Below the pieces are notes generated by a model. It was not told where the DNA came from, did no database searches, and saw only the letters and a program-made list of their open reading frames with translations. A stretch of 64,000 bases of DNA from Tillus elongatus (Eukaryota > Arthropoda > Insecta > Coleoptera > Cleridae). The translations under genes were made by a program, and so were the position numbers. Location of the stretch: positions 15,917,252 to 15,981,251 of the forward strand of contig OZ023265.1 in NCBI GenBank assembly GCA_964006375.1, in the 5' to 3' direction. Of the stretch, positions 1-10,986 are shown piece after piece (within the stretch, counting starts at the first letter, position 1; each line of letters begins with the position of its first letter).

Positions 1-13
1 TATATATATATAT

Positions 14-744
14 TGTAAGTAACTATTTGACTGAGTTACTGTTTGTTTTTTCTTTGTTGACTGCCAATCTCGTTTGTACAAATGTCTTTCATCTGTATGC
101 TACTGCTATACTGGTTTTTTCTTGTATTTTCTTGAAGATTTTACTTAAAAACTCCTAACTCTCCCAAAAATCTGCTTCCTTCTAATAAATTTTGAAAAGT
201 TGTTATTCTTTTTCTCCTCAGCGACCGTTAGTACCGTTTCCTTCTCTTCGTCACCTTAATATCTGTTACATTTTGTCTTTTCCTGACAATGCTTTTTCCT
301 TCCTTCAACCTCTACGGATACCTCGCAGGCATTGTTATCAAGATTTAATTTCTCTGCTGCTGACAACTATCCTTAACCTAAATACAGTCAGCTTGACAGC
401 TGTTAATTAAATATCTGTATCACAAATCCTATAAACTATTTCTTACAAGCTATGATACATTAAATTCTCTTAACCTAAAATTGGCATCCATCAAAACCAA
501 CCTTATTTACTAGAATTTCTTATATTTGTAAATTCTTAACCATATACTGTCACTGTCTCTTTATAACATTTTCTTGGCTTGTTAAAAGGGTGCACAGTTC
601 ATCCTCAAACACTTGTTTTCAAATTGTCCTGTCGTACTTTCATTCTTAATTTGTCCTTTATTTTGGTTTAATGGGCACTTTACATATACATTTCTTGCCT
701 TACAATCATTTATATACCTCAAATACTGCTTTTGTTTTTCAATC

Positions 745-747
<3 letters not shown>
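14..747. other. No gene recognised
   Basis: AT-rich sequence with a short open frame at 192-410 (+) that has no recognisable domain. The window opens inside a (TA)n tract at 1-13, so this stretch probably flanks a repeat cut by the window edge. Confidence 0.4.
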
Positions 748-834
<87 letters not shown>

Positions 835-838
835 TATG
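748..838. repeat. (TA)n microsatellite
   Basis: About 78 bp of pure TA, then CACA, then a short TA tail. Open frames reading poly Ile-Tyr through it are artefacts. Confidence 0.95.
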
Positions 839-840
839 TA

Positions 841-1055
841 ATTTTCAAACACATTAGCTGCTCCTGAGGTTCATTTATCTATTCCACTTTGGTTTTATAA
901 AACATACAGTATGTTTTCCTTAGGTTATACAGTGTTCGTGCCTGTGTGGTCCGTATGGGGTGTATTTAAATTTTTTGTTGGCTTGTAGTGTGTAATCATT
1001 ATGTAAATGTATATACGTGTAGATATTTTCTCTGTTACCCCCTTATAAACCATCT

Positions 1056-1057
<2 letters not shown>
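841..1057 (+). repeat. Spacer unit duplicated at 10711-10922
   Basis: About 210 bp between two (TA)n arrays. It is nearly identical, in the same order and orientation, to the segment between the (TA)n arrays at 10640-10710 and 10923-10983. Small indels separate the copies, for example an extra CCCC near 1039. No coding content is recognised. Confidence 0.85.

Positions 1058-1150
<93 letters not shown>
1058..1150. repeat. (TA)n microsatellite
   Basis: About 93 bp of TA, followed directly by a HINE-like left arm (AAACATATAAAAATTGAAAC). Confidence 0.95.
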
Positions 1151-1153
<3 letters not shown>

Positions 1154-1265
1154 ATATAAAAATTGAAACTGACCCGGGATATGTGTTTAGGGGGAGGGGC
1201 TAGTTCGCCCTCATTTAAAGAAATTTCTTCAAAATTCAGAAGTCGAGATAATCTGCTGCTTTTGT
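1151..1265 (-). repeat. HINE-like left-arm fragment
   Basis: The arm reads AAACATATAAAAATTGAAAC, then GACCCGGGATATG, then GAAGTCGAGATAATC. It matches 10984-11100 almost exactly and, more loosely, the arms at 5314-5450, 36380-36500, 40380-40481 and 58424-58560. In complete copies this arm lies between the central (TA)n and the left terminal hairpin. Here it stops at about 1265 and runs into another (TA)n. Confidence 0.75.
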
Positions 1266-1274
1266 TTTTCAATC

Positions 1275-1277
<3 letters not shown>

Positions 1278-1353
<76 letters not shown>
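1278..1353. repeat. (TA)n microsatellite
   Basis: About 76 bp of TA. The right flank (TCAAAGAGGTTGTA, 1354-1440) is found again in inverted orientation at about 10560-10640. Confidence 0.95.
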
Positions 1354-1355
<2 letters not shown>

Positions 1356-1582
1356 AAGAGGTTGTAAGGGATAGAGGTAACAAAGGTGCAGTTTTGCAAT
1401 GCAAGAAGCCTGTACACTTTTCCTAACTGGGCGGAGTTCGGTGACTTAAGTGGGAGAAACGTCAGGGACGTATTTACGAATTTTTAGTTTGGTTAGAAAT
1501 AAAACTGAAATTATTCAATCATTGAAATGTAATGCTTATTCATGAATTTCTTAAGCTTTTGTATAAATAGGTAACCTAAAAA

Positions 1583-2290
1583 GGTTCGGAACGCAGCAAG
1601 TGCGTTATGATAGTGAATTTTCATAACAATATTAAATAATATATTTATATAAGCTGTAAGATTTAGCCTTATATTAAAAGTTATGAAAATTAATTTATTT
1701 AATTAGGAACAGTAAAACAAGGTAAAGAAGGACAAGCAAAAACATGATCTATGACATATATTTATAGAGTAATTTGGATACAAAACTCAAACAAAGCAAT
1801 TGATAAACAGGAAATATACTCTAGAAAAATACACTAGAAAGCTGAAAAAAAATCCTTTGGTTGATGCATTGAGGGTGATTGTATGCATGCAGGAGAAGAA
1901 CCCCCAGGAGGAAGAGGGTTTCTGCTCCTCACCCAAAAATTCGGGGGGTTCTCCTTCCCCTTGTGCATGCATTCAACTACCTTCAAAGCATAAAGCACAA
2001 GATAAATTTCTTGGGAGCAACCCCCAAGAAGGTTGCTGGACCTGGGCGAATATGGGGTAGACAGGGTTTAAAGGAGGTATTGCTGTAAAATGTGAAAAAC
2101 GCATGTTTTCAAAGTCCCTTAATTTTCTTGGGGGTTGTTTGCCAGAAAATTTGTCTTGTGGCCGAGGAAGGTTCTAAGCATGTTGCTGGAAAAAAATATC
2201 TACAACCCTCATGCAGTCAACTGCAAATTTACCGAAATTACATTCTACTTCGTCACCTATAATGTCTTTTTCAGATAATGTAGAATACAG
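1583..2290. repeat. Interspersed repeat family B, copy 1
   Basis: Starts with a CGCAGCAAGTGCG hairpin end (about 1590) and ends near TTATCTGAAAAAGAC (reverse). It matches 12455-12700 joined to 13140-13680, so copy 2 carries about 440 bp of extra sequence. A core with GGGTTTCTGCTCC and GGGAGCAACCCCCAA, and an end with GCAAATTTACCGAAA, are shared with 29535-29880 and 48495-49000. Short frames across the GC-richer core (1787-2088) have no known domain and are probably not genes. Confidence 0.7.
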
Positions 2291-3600
2291 AGCTAAATTA
2301 AATAGGTTCACTTGCATTTTCATTTCTTTTTTATTTTTATATTACATTTATAAGCACAATATGCGTATAATTAAGGGAACCCTTAATTAACATTGCAGCA
2401 ACACAAACTTGAAAAGTGGAGAAATTATTTACAGTATGTTAACAGTTATAAACTTGATTTCATCATGTTACAGTAGTATTCTGATAATAAAAAATTACAT
2501 CTAACTGTATGCACACAACAGCTGGTGTGTTACGAGATGTGATGAAACGCCAAACTGACTGTACCACAGCATTAGCATAATATTATTATGCTGCCACATT
2601 ATCATATCTCTCTAGTAATGGTATCATGTCAAAAACCTACACTAGAGGCTACATTTCCAATTTTTTCTTTGTTTATGGTGTCTGTTTCTACTGTCCTAAA
2701 TTTCCAATTTGATATTGTCAATAAATAACACTACCACACAATGACAAATGACAGCTGAGCTTTAGCACAGACGCAGTCTAACAAAGTTGTCGGATAGAGT
2801 AAATTATGATCGGAGGGATACCTAAGTTAAAAATCATGAGAAATGGGTAATTCGAAATTTGCAGGTATTAAATACAGTATTTTTTAACTGACTGATAAAA
2901 TTAAATTTTATAAAATGTTTTCTTTATTATCAGAAGTTGTAAAAATTTCATATGTTTATACATGAAAGGTTTAACTACATGAAATTTCTGAAGATCGGGC
3001 AACCCCGGTCAGCAACATCTTGACATCTGGCAATGGTTGTAACTTCCATTGTTTAGATTTTATCTACAATTTATTTAAATAGCATAACAGTACAGGTAGC
3101 TGTATTGCTCTGCCTTTGTCCAACATTGCAGATATTGCATTACAGAATTTGAAGTGATGTCGAGGATTATTTTATTATTAATTTCGAATAACTTCATTTT
3201 TCTTTGATCAAAAGACTTGAACATTGGTACACAACCACATCTCTGTATGTTCTTTTAAGTTGTAAATTTTCGTTCCAATCACTTAAACAATTTGAAAGCT
3301 ATTGCGTTTAAAAAAATATATTTATTTTTTTGTTAGGAAAAACTATGCGTTAAGATCTGATGAACGAACTCATCCAAACCATTAGCAAAATAAGCGTAAT
3401 TCCAAAATTTTCTCCAAATCAGTGAAATATTTTTTGGGTTATTGGTTGGATAAATTGTTGGATGAATATATTGGATAAAGTTGTATATTCAAAAGGTTGG
3501 ATAAATAATAATAGTTTTTATTTCAACAACAGAAGAAAATACAACATAAAGTACATTGTACTGTTTACAAATTAATGTTAACATTCCTTGTCTTTTTTAA
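2291..3600. other. No gene recognised
   Basis: AT-rich and dense in stops in all frames. No terminal repeats, RNA gene or conserved domain were recognised by eye. Confidence 0.5.
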
Positions 3601-4455
3601 AGAAATATAGATTAATTTCATTGATTGTTGTTGCCCTTACTTCGTGAAACTGGTCCCTACTTCATACAGACTTGGAGACTACTTCTCTGGCTTCACTGTT
3701 GGTTTTCGTTTTTGTAGGTGAAGGACGTAGCCAGCGCGTAAGCTAACTGGAGCAAGTGGCCCTTCTGAATTCTAGATGTTCTTCAACGTCTCTGTTACTG
3801 GTTTTGCTGCTTGATAGTATCCTCAGACAGAAAAAAATTGAATTAATACGAAATCATGACAATTACAAATAAAGATCTGTTGCTATTTTATGATGTTATA
3901 ATCAAAAAAATCTTTAAAAGTGAAAATAAAATAAAACAAATATGACGGATGACGCCTTTAAAATGTCTACGTGATGTATATCAATATTTAACATAAAGAT
4001 AGAAGAAACCTATAACAGTAATAACTATAATAACAATTACAACAATAAAATAACTAAACAAACACATTAATAAAGCAGACTATACAATGAAAATATCGAC
4101 ACACATCATGTCTTATAACAACTTTTTGGAAAAAATAGTTAGATTTATGTTGTCTGATTTATTTAATTAGGAAGAAGAATATCTCAGAAATCCTAAATAT
4201 TGTCGTGTATCTGCTTTTTTACTTCTAAAGCTTAAAACAAGTCTAGTTTACACTTGTCATCACAAAAATGTTGTGGTTTTATGCCGTTATTTACTGTGGG
4301 TCTATGTTGGGTATCAATAATATGTTTTGCAAATGTAGATTTGTCAACATGGTTATTTCTAAATGCAAAAATATGTTCTTTGTATCGGGTGTTAAAATTT
4401 CTAGAAGTTTGATCGATGTAGATTGCGTTACGTGTGCATTTCACAAATTTTGAAT
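3601..4455 (-). pseudogene. Penelope-like element PLE-3, 3' fragment, copy 1
   Basis: On the minus strand the frame at about 4232-4450 encodes a GIY-YIG endonuclease core (AIYIDQTSRNFNTRYKEHI). The usual Gly of Y-I-G-Q is Asp here. It then enters a long 3' UTR running to about 3601, with a hammerhead-like motif at 3791-3831 and an end (GTAAGGGCAACAACAATCAA on the related copy at 43740). The RT domain is absent, so this is a 5'-truncated, decayed retroelement. Its upstream edge joins a HINE-like right end at about 4455. Copies are at 50985-51905 and, as a palindrome, 43396-43762. Confidence 0.8.
3791..3831 (-). ncRNA. Hammerhead-like motif in PLE-3 3' UTR, decayed
   Basis: On the minus strand, stem I TCTGT/ACAGA flanks an intact CTGAGGA core (CUGANGA consensus). 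The stem II 5' strand and the first G of GAAA have mutated. Comparison with 51125-51166, where stem II and GAAA are intact, suggests an ancestral complete motif. This copy is unlikely to cleave. Confidence 0.5.
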
Positions 4456-4639
4456 ACCTATACAAATACAAAAGCCTGGACGCAGCAAGTGCGTTATGGT
4501 AGTGAATTTTCATATAAATGATCTGGCACAAAATATTTTATTATAACTTTTTTTTCTTGCAACATAGAAATCTAAATTTTGGTGTATAGTTTACTTTTTA
4601 TATCGTAAACCTACCTACCAAATTTGGTTATCATAGATT

Positions 4640-5221
4640 TCTTATTTTTTAAGATAAAAATTTTTTTCAAATTAAAACTCAAAATTTTCCCGGAAAACCT
4701 CGTCAGATTTTTTTGATTAACGAAGTTGTCAAAGTAATTTACAAAAGGAAGGTACATGCCAAATTTTATCAAAATCGGCCTATTATTCTTTGAGATAAAA
4801 AATTTTTTCGAATGGAAACTCAAAATTTTCCCGGAAAACATCGTCCAATTTTCTTGACTAACAAACTTGTCAAAGCCATTTACAAAAGAAAGGTACACGC
4901 CAAATTTTATTAAAATCGGCTTATTACTTTTTGATATAAGAATTTTTTTCGAATGAAAACTCAAAATTTTCCCGGAAAACCTCGTTCGATTTTCTTTACT
5001 AACAAACTTGTCAAAGCCATTTACAAAAGAAAGGTACATGCCAAATTTTATTAAAATCGGCTTATTACTTTTTGAGATAAGAATTTTTTTCGAATGAAAA
5101 CTCAAAATTTTCCCGGAAAACCTCGTCCGATTTTCCTGGATAACGAACTTATCCAAGCCATTTACAAAAGAAAGGTACATGCCAAATTTGATCAAAATCG
5201 GCCCATTATTTTTTGAGTTAT
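4640..5221 (-). repeat. 141-bp tandem repeat, four copies
   Basis: The landmark CTCAAAATTTTCCCGG recurs at about 4679, 4819, 4960 and 5101, a period of 140-141 bp. Because 141 is a multiple of three, one minus-strand frame stays open through all copies and would give a 47-residue repeat (ILIKFGMYLSFVNGF and so on). Single-copy versions occur in other family members, for example at 40640-40760 and 55960-56120. Confidence 0.85.
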
Positions 5222-5228
5222 CGGTGTG

Positions 5229-5231
<3 letters not shown>

Positions 5232-5313
<82 letters not shown>
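5232..5313. repeat. (TA)n microsatellite, HINE-like element a
   Basis: Central TA array of the element at 4474-5452. Confidence 0.95.
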
Positions 5314-5316
<3 letters not shown>

Positions 5317-5511
5317 ATATAAAAATTGAAACTGACCCCGGATATGGGTTCTAGGGGTCCTAGATCGCGCTCATTTGAAGAAATTTTTTCAAAATTCAAA
5401 AGTCGAGATCTCCTCATTAGTGAATTTTTTCTAAGAAAATTCACTAAAAGTAGCTTTTACATCTTATAACATGACGCTTGATTTATTAGATTATGTCAAA
5501 TAATTGATTGG

Positions 5512-5915
5512 AAGTATTATCATAGATGATGGTAAGTGTAGGAAAGGTCTGAAGAGGATGGCGATGGCAAAACAAGCATTCAATAACCAAAGTAATGTTC
5601 TCACTAATAAACATTTTAACCTGTACATGAGGAACAAGTGCAAGTCGTACGTGTATGGAGTATGGTAATGTATGGGGTGGAAACTTGGGCTGTAGTTAAG
5701 CAGGATATGAAGAGAATATAAGCTTTTGAAATGTAGACAAGAAAAATGTCAAAGACAGTGCAGGTTGATAGAAAGACGCTTCAAAGTGTGCTAGGAGAGG
5801 TGAAAGAATAAAGAGGCTTGCTCAAAGAAATCGAGAGGAAGCTAAAATTTATTGGTCATATTATAAGACATAATAACTTCCCGATAACATTATTTGAAGG
5901 ACATAGGAGTACTTG
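5512..5915 (+). pseudogene. LINE reverse transcriptase C-terminal fragment
   Basis: Frames on the plus strand give RMAMAKQAFNNQSNVLTNKH and, after a frameshift at about 5665, MYGVETWAVVKQDMKRI, AFEM and FIGHIIRH. This is the region after the RT catalytic core seen in many insect LINEs: thumb/connection with a YG-E-W motif and a following GH-R motif. At least one frameshift and several in-frame stops are present, and there is no catalytic YxDD. It lies between HINE-like element a and the 3' end of the P-element-like pseudogene. Confidence 0.75.
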
Positions 5916-5929
5916 AAATGTACACTGAA

Positions 5930-7760
5930 TTATTGGCCCTTAAATAAGAGAAGTTTGTTATAAACAGCCCTTAAACTTCTACTTTTATCAAATAGATTTT
6001 TGTTATAATGATGTATTCTAATAGAAACATACATAGATGATATTAGTTTAATTAGATGGCCATAATGGCAAGTCAAAAGATTTTGTTCTCGAAAGTGAAC
6101 TTCAAGTTTTTTAAATATGCTGTTTTGGTTTATTATAGTTTTTAATATTCGCATGTTTATTTCCTTTACATTTATAATCACCGCAGATTCATTTAAGTAT
6201 GTTTGAAGAACTTTTTCTGCAATAGTGCAAATAGATATTACATCGTCAGATGGGTATGTGAGGAGTTGACCTTTGTCTTTCTGATCTATAAACGATGTTA
6301 ATAACGCAGACCTCTCCCCAACAAGTTCACCCGCGCATTCTTCGCATCTCAGAGCTTTTGTTATTTTCCTTACTACATAGCCAGATATATATGTCACGAC
6401 TTCTTTCTTAAACTCTGATATATTGATATCTAATATTTGAAGAACTGTGTCGTCGTCAAAATTATCTATTTGACTCATGTCTTCATCTGGTTCTTCAGAT
6501 ATTCGTTCTCGCCCACAAGTTTTATTTATTACCTCAATGGGTGACAGAATAGGAATTGCTTCCAAAGGGATACAATTTCCTTTAAATGAATCTTTTAATT
6601 CAAGATGCACCATCATCCTTTTATATGCACTTTTAAATTCACTCACATTCTTTGAACTCCTCAAGATGTAAAACTTCATTGCAATATTCCAAAGAATGTG
6701 CCACTGAGTGGCTAAAAACTTGTGTGGCTAATTTAACCTTCATTTTTTGGTTTGTATAAAATATATGCGATTTTCTTAATTTATTTGCTAAATGAACGCC
6801 CTCCTGATCCTGTAACTCATTTAATTTTACTAAATAATCCCACTTTATATTTTCCCCATTCTCATCAATTATTAATTTTTTATCGCCTAATGTGTTTCTT
6901 ATCAGTTTGATCATATGACATGGATCAAAAAAGACTGCAATTTTCCTACCTGAACTAGGATCAACAAACGTAGAGTTAATGTTCCTCCAATTCAAATCGC
7001 AGCCAAGTTATTTTGCTAACGTTAGATTATTTGTTGCCCCATCAAAAGTTATTGAGACCACGTATATGCCCGACTCATTTAGTAGCGTTAAACACTGTAA
7101 TACCAAATTTTGTTTTTGTGTACCCCTTAAAGAGTCGATTAAAAAATATCCAAGAGGAAGCTTCCATGATTGATTAATGCTAACAAGCATAAAAACAAGA
7201 GCTTCTTTGGCTACAGGGTTACAATCGGTCTCAAGATTTGTACCAAAATCTACAAACCCATAATATTTTACCCCATCCCATTCTATATGTTGGTGAATTG
7301 CCATCTCATCTATGACTAAAGAACATATAAGTTTTCCATCTGTGCTTTCTGATTTTGGCTTTAATAAGTTGAACACCTCTGACGTAAAACCAGCTTCCCC
7401 ATTAACGCTTTGATACCATCTAGGTATAGTTTTTGGATGAGGAAGAGCCGAGTTAAATGTGTTTCTGACAAAACTGTAAGCTTTGGGAGAGTAATAATGC
7501 AGCGTAAGAGAAAAAGCTTTAAGTTGATTTTCATACTTATGTTTACGACCTAATTGTCTTTGTAAAAATTCTTCATTAGGTCCTATTTGCATTAATGTTT
7601 CTAATGTTTCGTCGGTTACTTTACCTTTTAGTTGTTTGATTATATTCGCAAGGGTTGCTGTTCTCTTCTTATAATGATGAACACTACTGCTGAGCCGTTT
7701 AATTTTTTTTCGTGCATCGAATAACTGCTTCTTCAGTTTACATTTGCGCGGTGTAACAAC
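5930..7760 (-). pseudogene. P-like transposase exon 4 (catalytic)
   Basis: Acceptor TTTTTTATAG ends at 7761. The exon opens with a Lys-rich, heptad-like segment (KLKKQLFDARKKIKRLSSS) that could be the dimerising coiled coil, then the RNase H-like region. It is interrupted by TAA at 7008-7010 and a one-base-type frameshift around 6640-6680; the last frame ends at 5930. Confidence 0.85.
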
Positions 7761-8001
7761 CTATAAAAAATGTTCAATGATAAACCATTTATTTTCTCAA
7801 GTAAAATGAATATATAAACAAAATTTCCAACAACACATTTTGGTTAATAGTGGTTGAGATAAATTGCAAAACAGTTGTTTCTAACTTATTTAATCATGGA
7901 CTATACAAACTTAAACACCACATAAAGTGTGATGGAATAACATATTAGGTTTTTTAAAATTATACTGATTTCATAAACGGCAAAAACTGAATTTAACTCA
8001 C

Positions 8002-8178
8002 CATGTCCTTCAAAGTGGGAGGCATTGAAGGTGTTTTCATTTCAGCAAATCCTAAGCTACTAAACGATCTTTGCGGTACCTCTACAACAGTTTTCTCTTC
8101 ATAAAAACCAGCACTTGTTGATGGCCGAGAATAATCCATTACAGGTACATTGCTACCAGACCAAGTACTAGTTGACAG
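8002..8178 (-). pseudogene. P-like transposase exon 3 (linker)
   Basis: Acceptor CATTTGCAG ends at 8179 and donor GTGAGT starts at 8001. The 59 codons are Ser/Thr/Pro-rich with no domain. A second acceptor at 8261 would add about 80 nt but brings an in-frame stop, so 8179 is preferred. Confidence 0.65.
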
Positions 8179-8372
8179 CTGCAAATGGCACATTGATACC
8201 AGTTATATCAGTCATTGGCTGCTCGCCAAAAATGACTTGTGTTGATGGCTTGTTTGTTACCTGCATAAATAAATTTGAAACGAATACCATTAATGTAAAT
8301 TTGCAGGGCTAATTAAATTACGATAAATATCATAACAATATATTACGTGAATGTAATTAGTAGCATAGTTAC

Positions 8373-9031
8373 TAGAGATGAGCGATATATAGCTACCGGT
8401 GATTTAATCGCTGCTATTAAAAGATCGCTGTTAGCAGCTGTTATTAAAACACAAAACAACAGCGATTGTGAAAACCGAGATTTACACAAATCATTAGCGT
8501 CATTATTTCTATGAAATTCACCTTATACTAAAAACTCCATGACAAACAGCAATTGCTGTATTCATAATACATGCAATCGCAGTTTGTGCGAGCGAGTAGA
8601 AGTATCTGTATACTTTACTTCTCGCCAGTATTAGAATACAACATTTCTCATTTTCTTATAGGTAGAAAACGAAAAACTCATGATACAAATAACGCGAGAT
8701 ATGATAATGAGACTATCTATTTTTAGAACCGTCACGCGCATGGCGTCATGTGGTGAGTCCAATGCAATAATAATATACTGTCGTACAGTGGAGTTTGACG
8801 TTTCATCACAACCCCTTAACAAATTAGGTATTTTACTGATATTTGAGTGCATACAGTTGGAAGTAATTTTTTAAGATCAGAATACTATACTATGATTATG
8901 TGACATGATGATCAAATCAAGTTTATGAATGTTAACGCCCCCTGTAAATGTCTACGAACGTCTTCTCTACTTTTTAAGTTTGTGTATCACCAATGCTAAT
9001 TCAGGGCTCCTCTTTATTATTATACTTCACT

Positions 9032-9105
<74 letters not shown>

Positions 9106-9747
9106 ATATAAAAATGAAAAAGATTAAATTATGTGCTGCGTTCTATATTATCTGAAAAAGACAATATAGGCGACGAAGTGGAATGTAACTTCAACCACAT
9201 TAAACTGACGTATAGAAACTTTTTGATTGCGAATGACTTTGTGTTAAGTGTGTAGTTGGCCTTCTATAACGTTACTCACCATGTGATGTCATAGGAGGGG
9301 ACGGGGCATATGCGCAATATCATATATCTTGTAAGTCATTATATCATGGAAAAACCTGCTGAATCTAAAATTAAAGCAGCACCGAACTGTAGCATATATA
9401 TGCCTTCCAACTTTTTTCATTATATTAAAATAAAAATAATATGTAGATTTCTCTCATCGTATATTCTTGTAATATGTTAATTTTATAGAACTTCTATTAA
9501 TAGTAAAAATCTGAGTAGTTTTAAAATTAATATAATTTAAAAGCTATCTGAAGATCATATTGTGGTTTCAATTAAGCGGTTAACACTAACACCTTGTAAG
9601 TGTTTAAAATAATAGCATACGCACATGCAGCATTGTAAATGGCTAAACCACAATCGCAGTAGCTGTTTAAAGTCCCTGTTATTTAAAAATAGCCATCACT
9701 GATAGCAGTGCCATTGAAAAACCGCTGTTTGGCTATATATATCACTA
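8373..9747. mobile_element. hAT-type non-autonomous element in P-like intron 2
   Basis: Direct 8-bp repeats ATAGTTAC at 8365-8372 and 9748-9755 flank the insert. Ends are TAGAGATGAGCGATATATAGC and, inverted, TAGTGATATATATAGC, so short imperfect TIRs. The 8-bp duplication and TAG-start fit the hAT superfamily (family assignment inferred). The 1375-bp insert encodes no transposase. It contains a (TA)n array and a piece of repeat family B (about 9140-9200). Removing it leaves intron 2 at about 220 nt, like the other introns. Confidence 0.8.
9036..9102. repeat. (TA)n microsatellite inside hAT-type insert
   Basis: About 67 bp of TA within the element at 8373-9747. Confidence 0.95.
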
Positions 9748-9785
9748 ATAGTTACATAAATTAATAACTTTGATTCAGTACTTAC

Positions 9786-9957
9786 CAATACAGGTATAGA
9801 ACTTTTTTTTAAGTGTACTGCAAAAGGTGATTTTTCTAAATCATAAGATTCCTCGGTAAAATGTAAATCGCACACATTTGAGTTCATAAAAATATCTTCA
9901 TCGCTTAAATTTAATGCTCGTTTCCAAGCCTCGTATCTTTCACCAGCTTTGGGAAAT
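9786..9957 (-). pseudogene. P-like transposase exon 2 (THAP C-terminus)
   Basis: Acceptor TTTTCAG ends at 9958. The exon encodes FPKAGERYEAWKRAL and VCDLHFTEESY, which supply the THAP FP and W residues and the Cys-His ligands. Donor GTAAG at 9785-9781. It is 172 nt long and ends in phase 0. Confidence 0.85.
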
Positions 9958-10299
9958 CTGAAAATAATATCTCGAATTATCTACTTTATCAGTGACTGAA
10001 CCTCTAGAAAGATGCAGTAATAGATCAAACGAAACTATTCTACTTTTTTCTGCTTCTACTGGAACTACATAGGTAAATACATCTAATTCAAATAATAATT
10101 GCCAAACAAAATGCTCAATTTCATTACAAATATTCAATAAATAATGCATTATTAAGATTTTATTTCTTAAAAAAACACAATTGACAATAATAAATGCTAA
10201 AGATTTAACAAAAGCAATACAATGTGTAAATACGGACCTGTGAAAACCAATAAACATTTGGCGCCAAACAAGGAAACAGAAGACATGTAAACAACTTAC

Positions 10300-10382
10300 C
10301 GAAATAAATGCACAGTTGCTTTATCCTTTTCATAATTGGCACTTTTATTGTACATACAGTTCTTCACAATACACCTTGGCAT
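10300..10382 (-). pseudogene. P-like transposase exon 1 (THAP N-terminus)
   Basis: ATG at 10382-10380, encoding MPRCIVKNCMYN with the first two zinc ligands C4 and C9. It ends in a GTAAG donor at 10299-10295 and splits an Arg codon (CG/A) with exon 2. Confidence 0.85.
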
Positions 10383-10637
10383 TTTTTAACTTTTACACTC
10401 TTAAAACACTGCTAAAAAACGGCAAAACACACAAGATAACCTCTAATCGCAATTCAACAAACACTTCAAATACTTGTTGACAGCTGACAATAACTTCAAG
10501 AGTGTTTGGGGGAACGAATCAAAACAAAACACATTAGCGCGTTATTCAAAATTTTGTTTGTGATTGGACGGTGACAAGAGTGGGAAATCGACAGGCTGCA
10601 AACTCGGCTTTGTTCCCTCTAACATATACAACCTCTT

Positions 10638-10639
<2 letters not shown>
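10383..10639. other. 5' flank of the P-like gene; inverted arm
   Basis: Upstream of the P-like ATG. No clear promoter was recognised. The last 80 bp (10560-10639) is an inverted, diverged copy of 1354-1440, so both belong to one repeat arm bordering (TA)n. Confidence 0.45.
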
Positions 10640-10700
<61 letters not shown>

Positions 10701-10710
10701 TATATATATG
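10640..10710. repeat. (TA)n microsatellite
   Basis: TA tract with a CACA interruption near 10693, the same interruption as at 748-838. Confidence 0.95.
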
Positions 10711-10920
10711 TAATTTTCAAACACATTAGCTGATCCTGAGGTTCATTTATCTATTCCACTTTGGTTTTATAAAACATACAGTATGTTTTCCTTAGGTTAT
10801 ACAGTGTTCGTGCCTGTGTGGTCCGTATGGGGTGTATTTAAATCTTTTTGTTGGCTTCTAGTGTGTAATCATTATGTAAATGTATATACGTGTAGATATT
10901 TTCTCTGTTATAAACCATCT

Positions 10921-10922
<2 letters not shown>
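10711..10922 (+). repeat. Spacer unit, second copy of 841-1057
   Basis: Near-identical to 841-1057, and bordered by (TA)n on both sides in the same way. Together with 10984-11110 it shows that a block of roughly 0.5 kb was copied. Confidence 0.85.

Positions 10923-10983
<61 letters not shown>
10923..10983. repeat. (TA)n microsatellite
   Basis: Followed directly by a HINE-like left arm. Confidence 0.95.

Positions 10984-10986
<3 letters not shown>

Larger units (their letters stand above)
4474..5452 (-). mobile_element. HINE-like element a, complete
   Basis: The cleanest full copy of the (TA)n-bearing family. Read on the minus strand: left hairpin (TTAGTGAATTTT paired with AAAATTCACTAA, about 5415-5450), arm with CCCCGGATATGGG, central (TA)n (5232-5313), four 141-bp repeats (about 4640-5220), then subterminal AAAATTCACTA and a terminal hairpin CGCACTTGCTGCG (4481-4493). 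The left and right subterminal segments are inverted copies of one another (TAGTGAATTTT/AAAATTCACTA). Subterminal inverted repeats plus a 3' hairpin and an internal microsatellite are features of Helentron-derived HINE/DINE-1 elements; that assignment is inference. No transposition protein is encoded. Confidence 0.7.
5930..10382 (-). pseudogene. P-element-like THAP transposase, broken, four exons
   Basis: Encodes a transposase of the P-element/THAP9 type, which cuts and pastes DNA in the nucleus. Exons (minus strand): 10300-10382, 9786-9957, 8002-8178, 7760-5930, all with GT-AG borders and matching phases, totalling about 750 codons, a normal length for the family. Exons 1-2 form a C2CH THAP zinc finger. 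The start of exon 4 is a basic coiled-coil-like segment, followed by RNase H-like blocks (SLVIDEMAI, ITFDG, VFFDPCHMIKLIRN, HLANKL) and a C-terminal YISGYVVRK block. Breaks: an in-frame TAA at 7008-7010, and a frameshift near 6640-6680. Intron 2 is swollen by a hAT-type insertion (8373-9747). No terminal inverted repeats were identified. Inactive as written; family call is firm. Confidence 0.9.

Noticed and set aside
1787..2088. Overlapping frames over the GC-richer core of repeat family B, also at 13072-13421
   Set aside because: Open on both strands because of local composition; copies differ by frame-breaking indels and no domain is visible.
8179..8260. Extra exon of the P-like gene using the acceptor at 8261
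   Set aside because: It ends in an in-frame TAG; the acceptor at 8179 joins exons 2 and 3 in phase.
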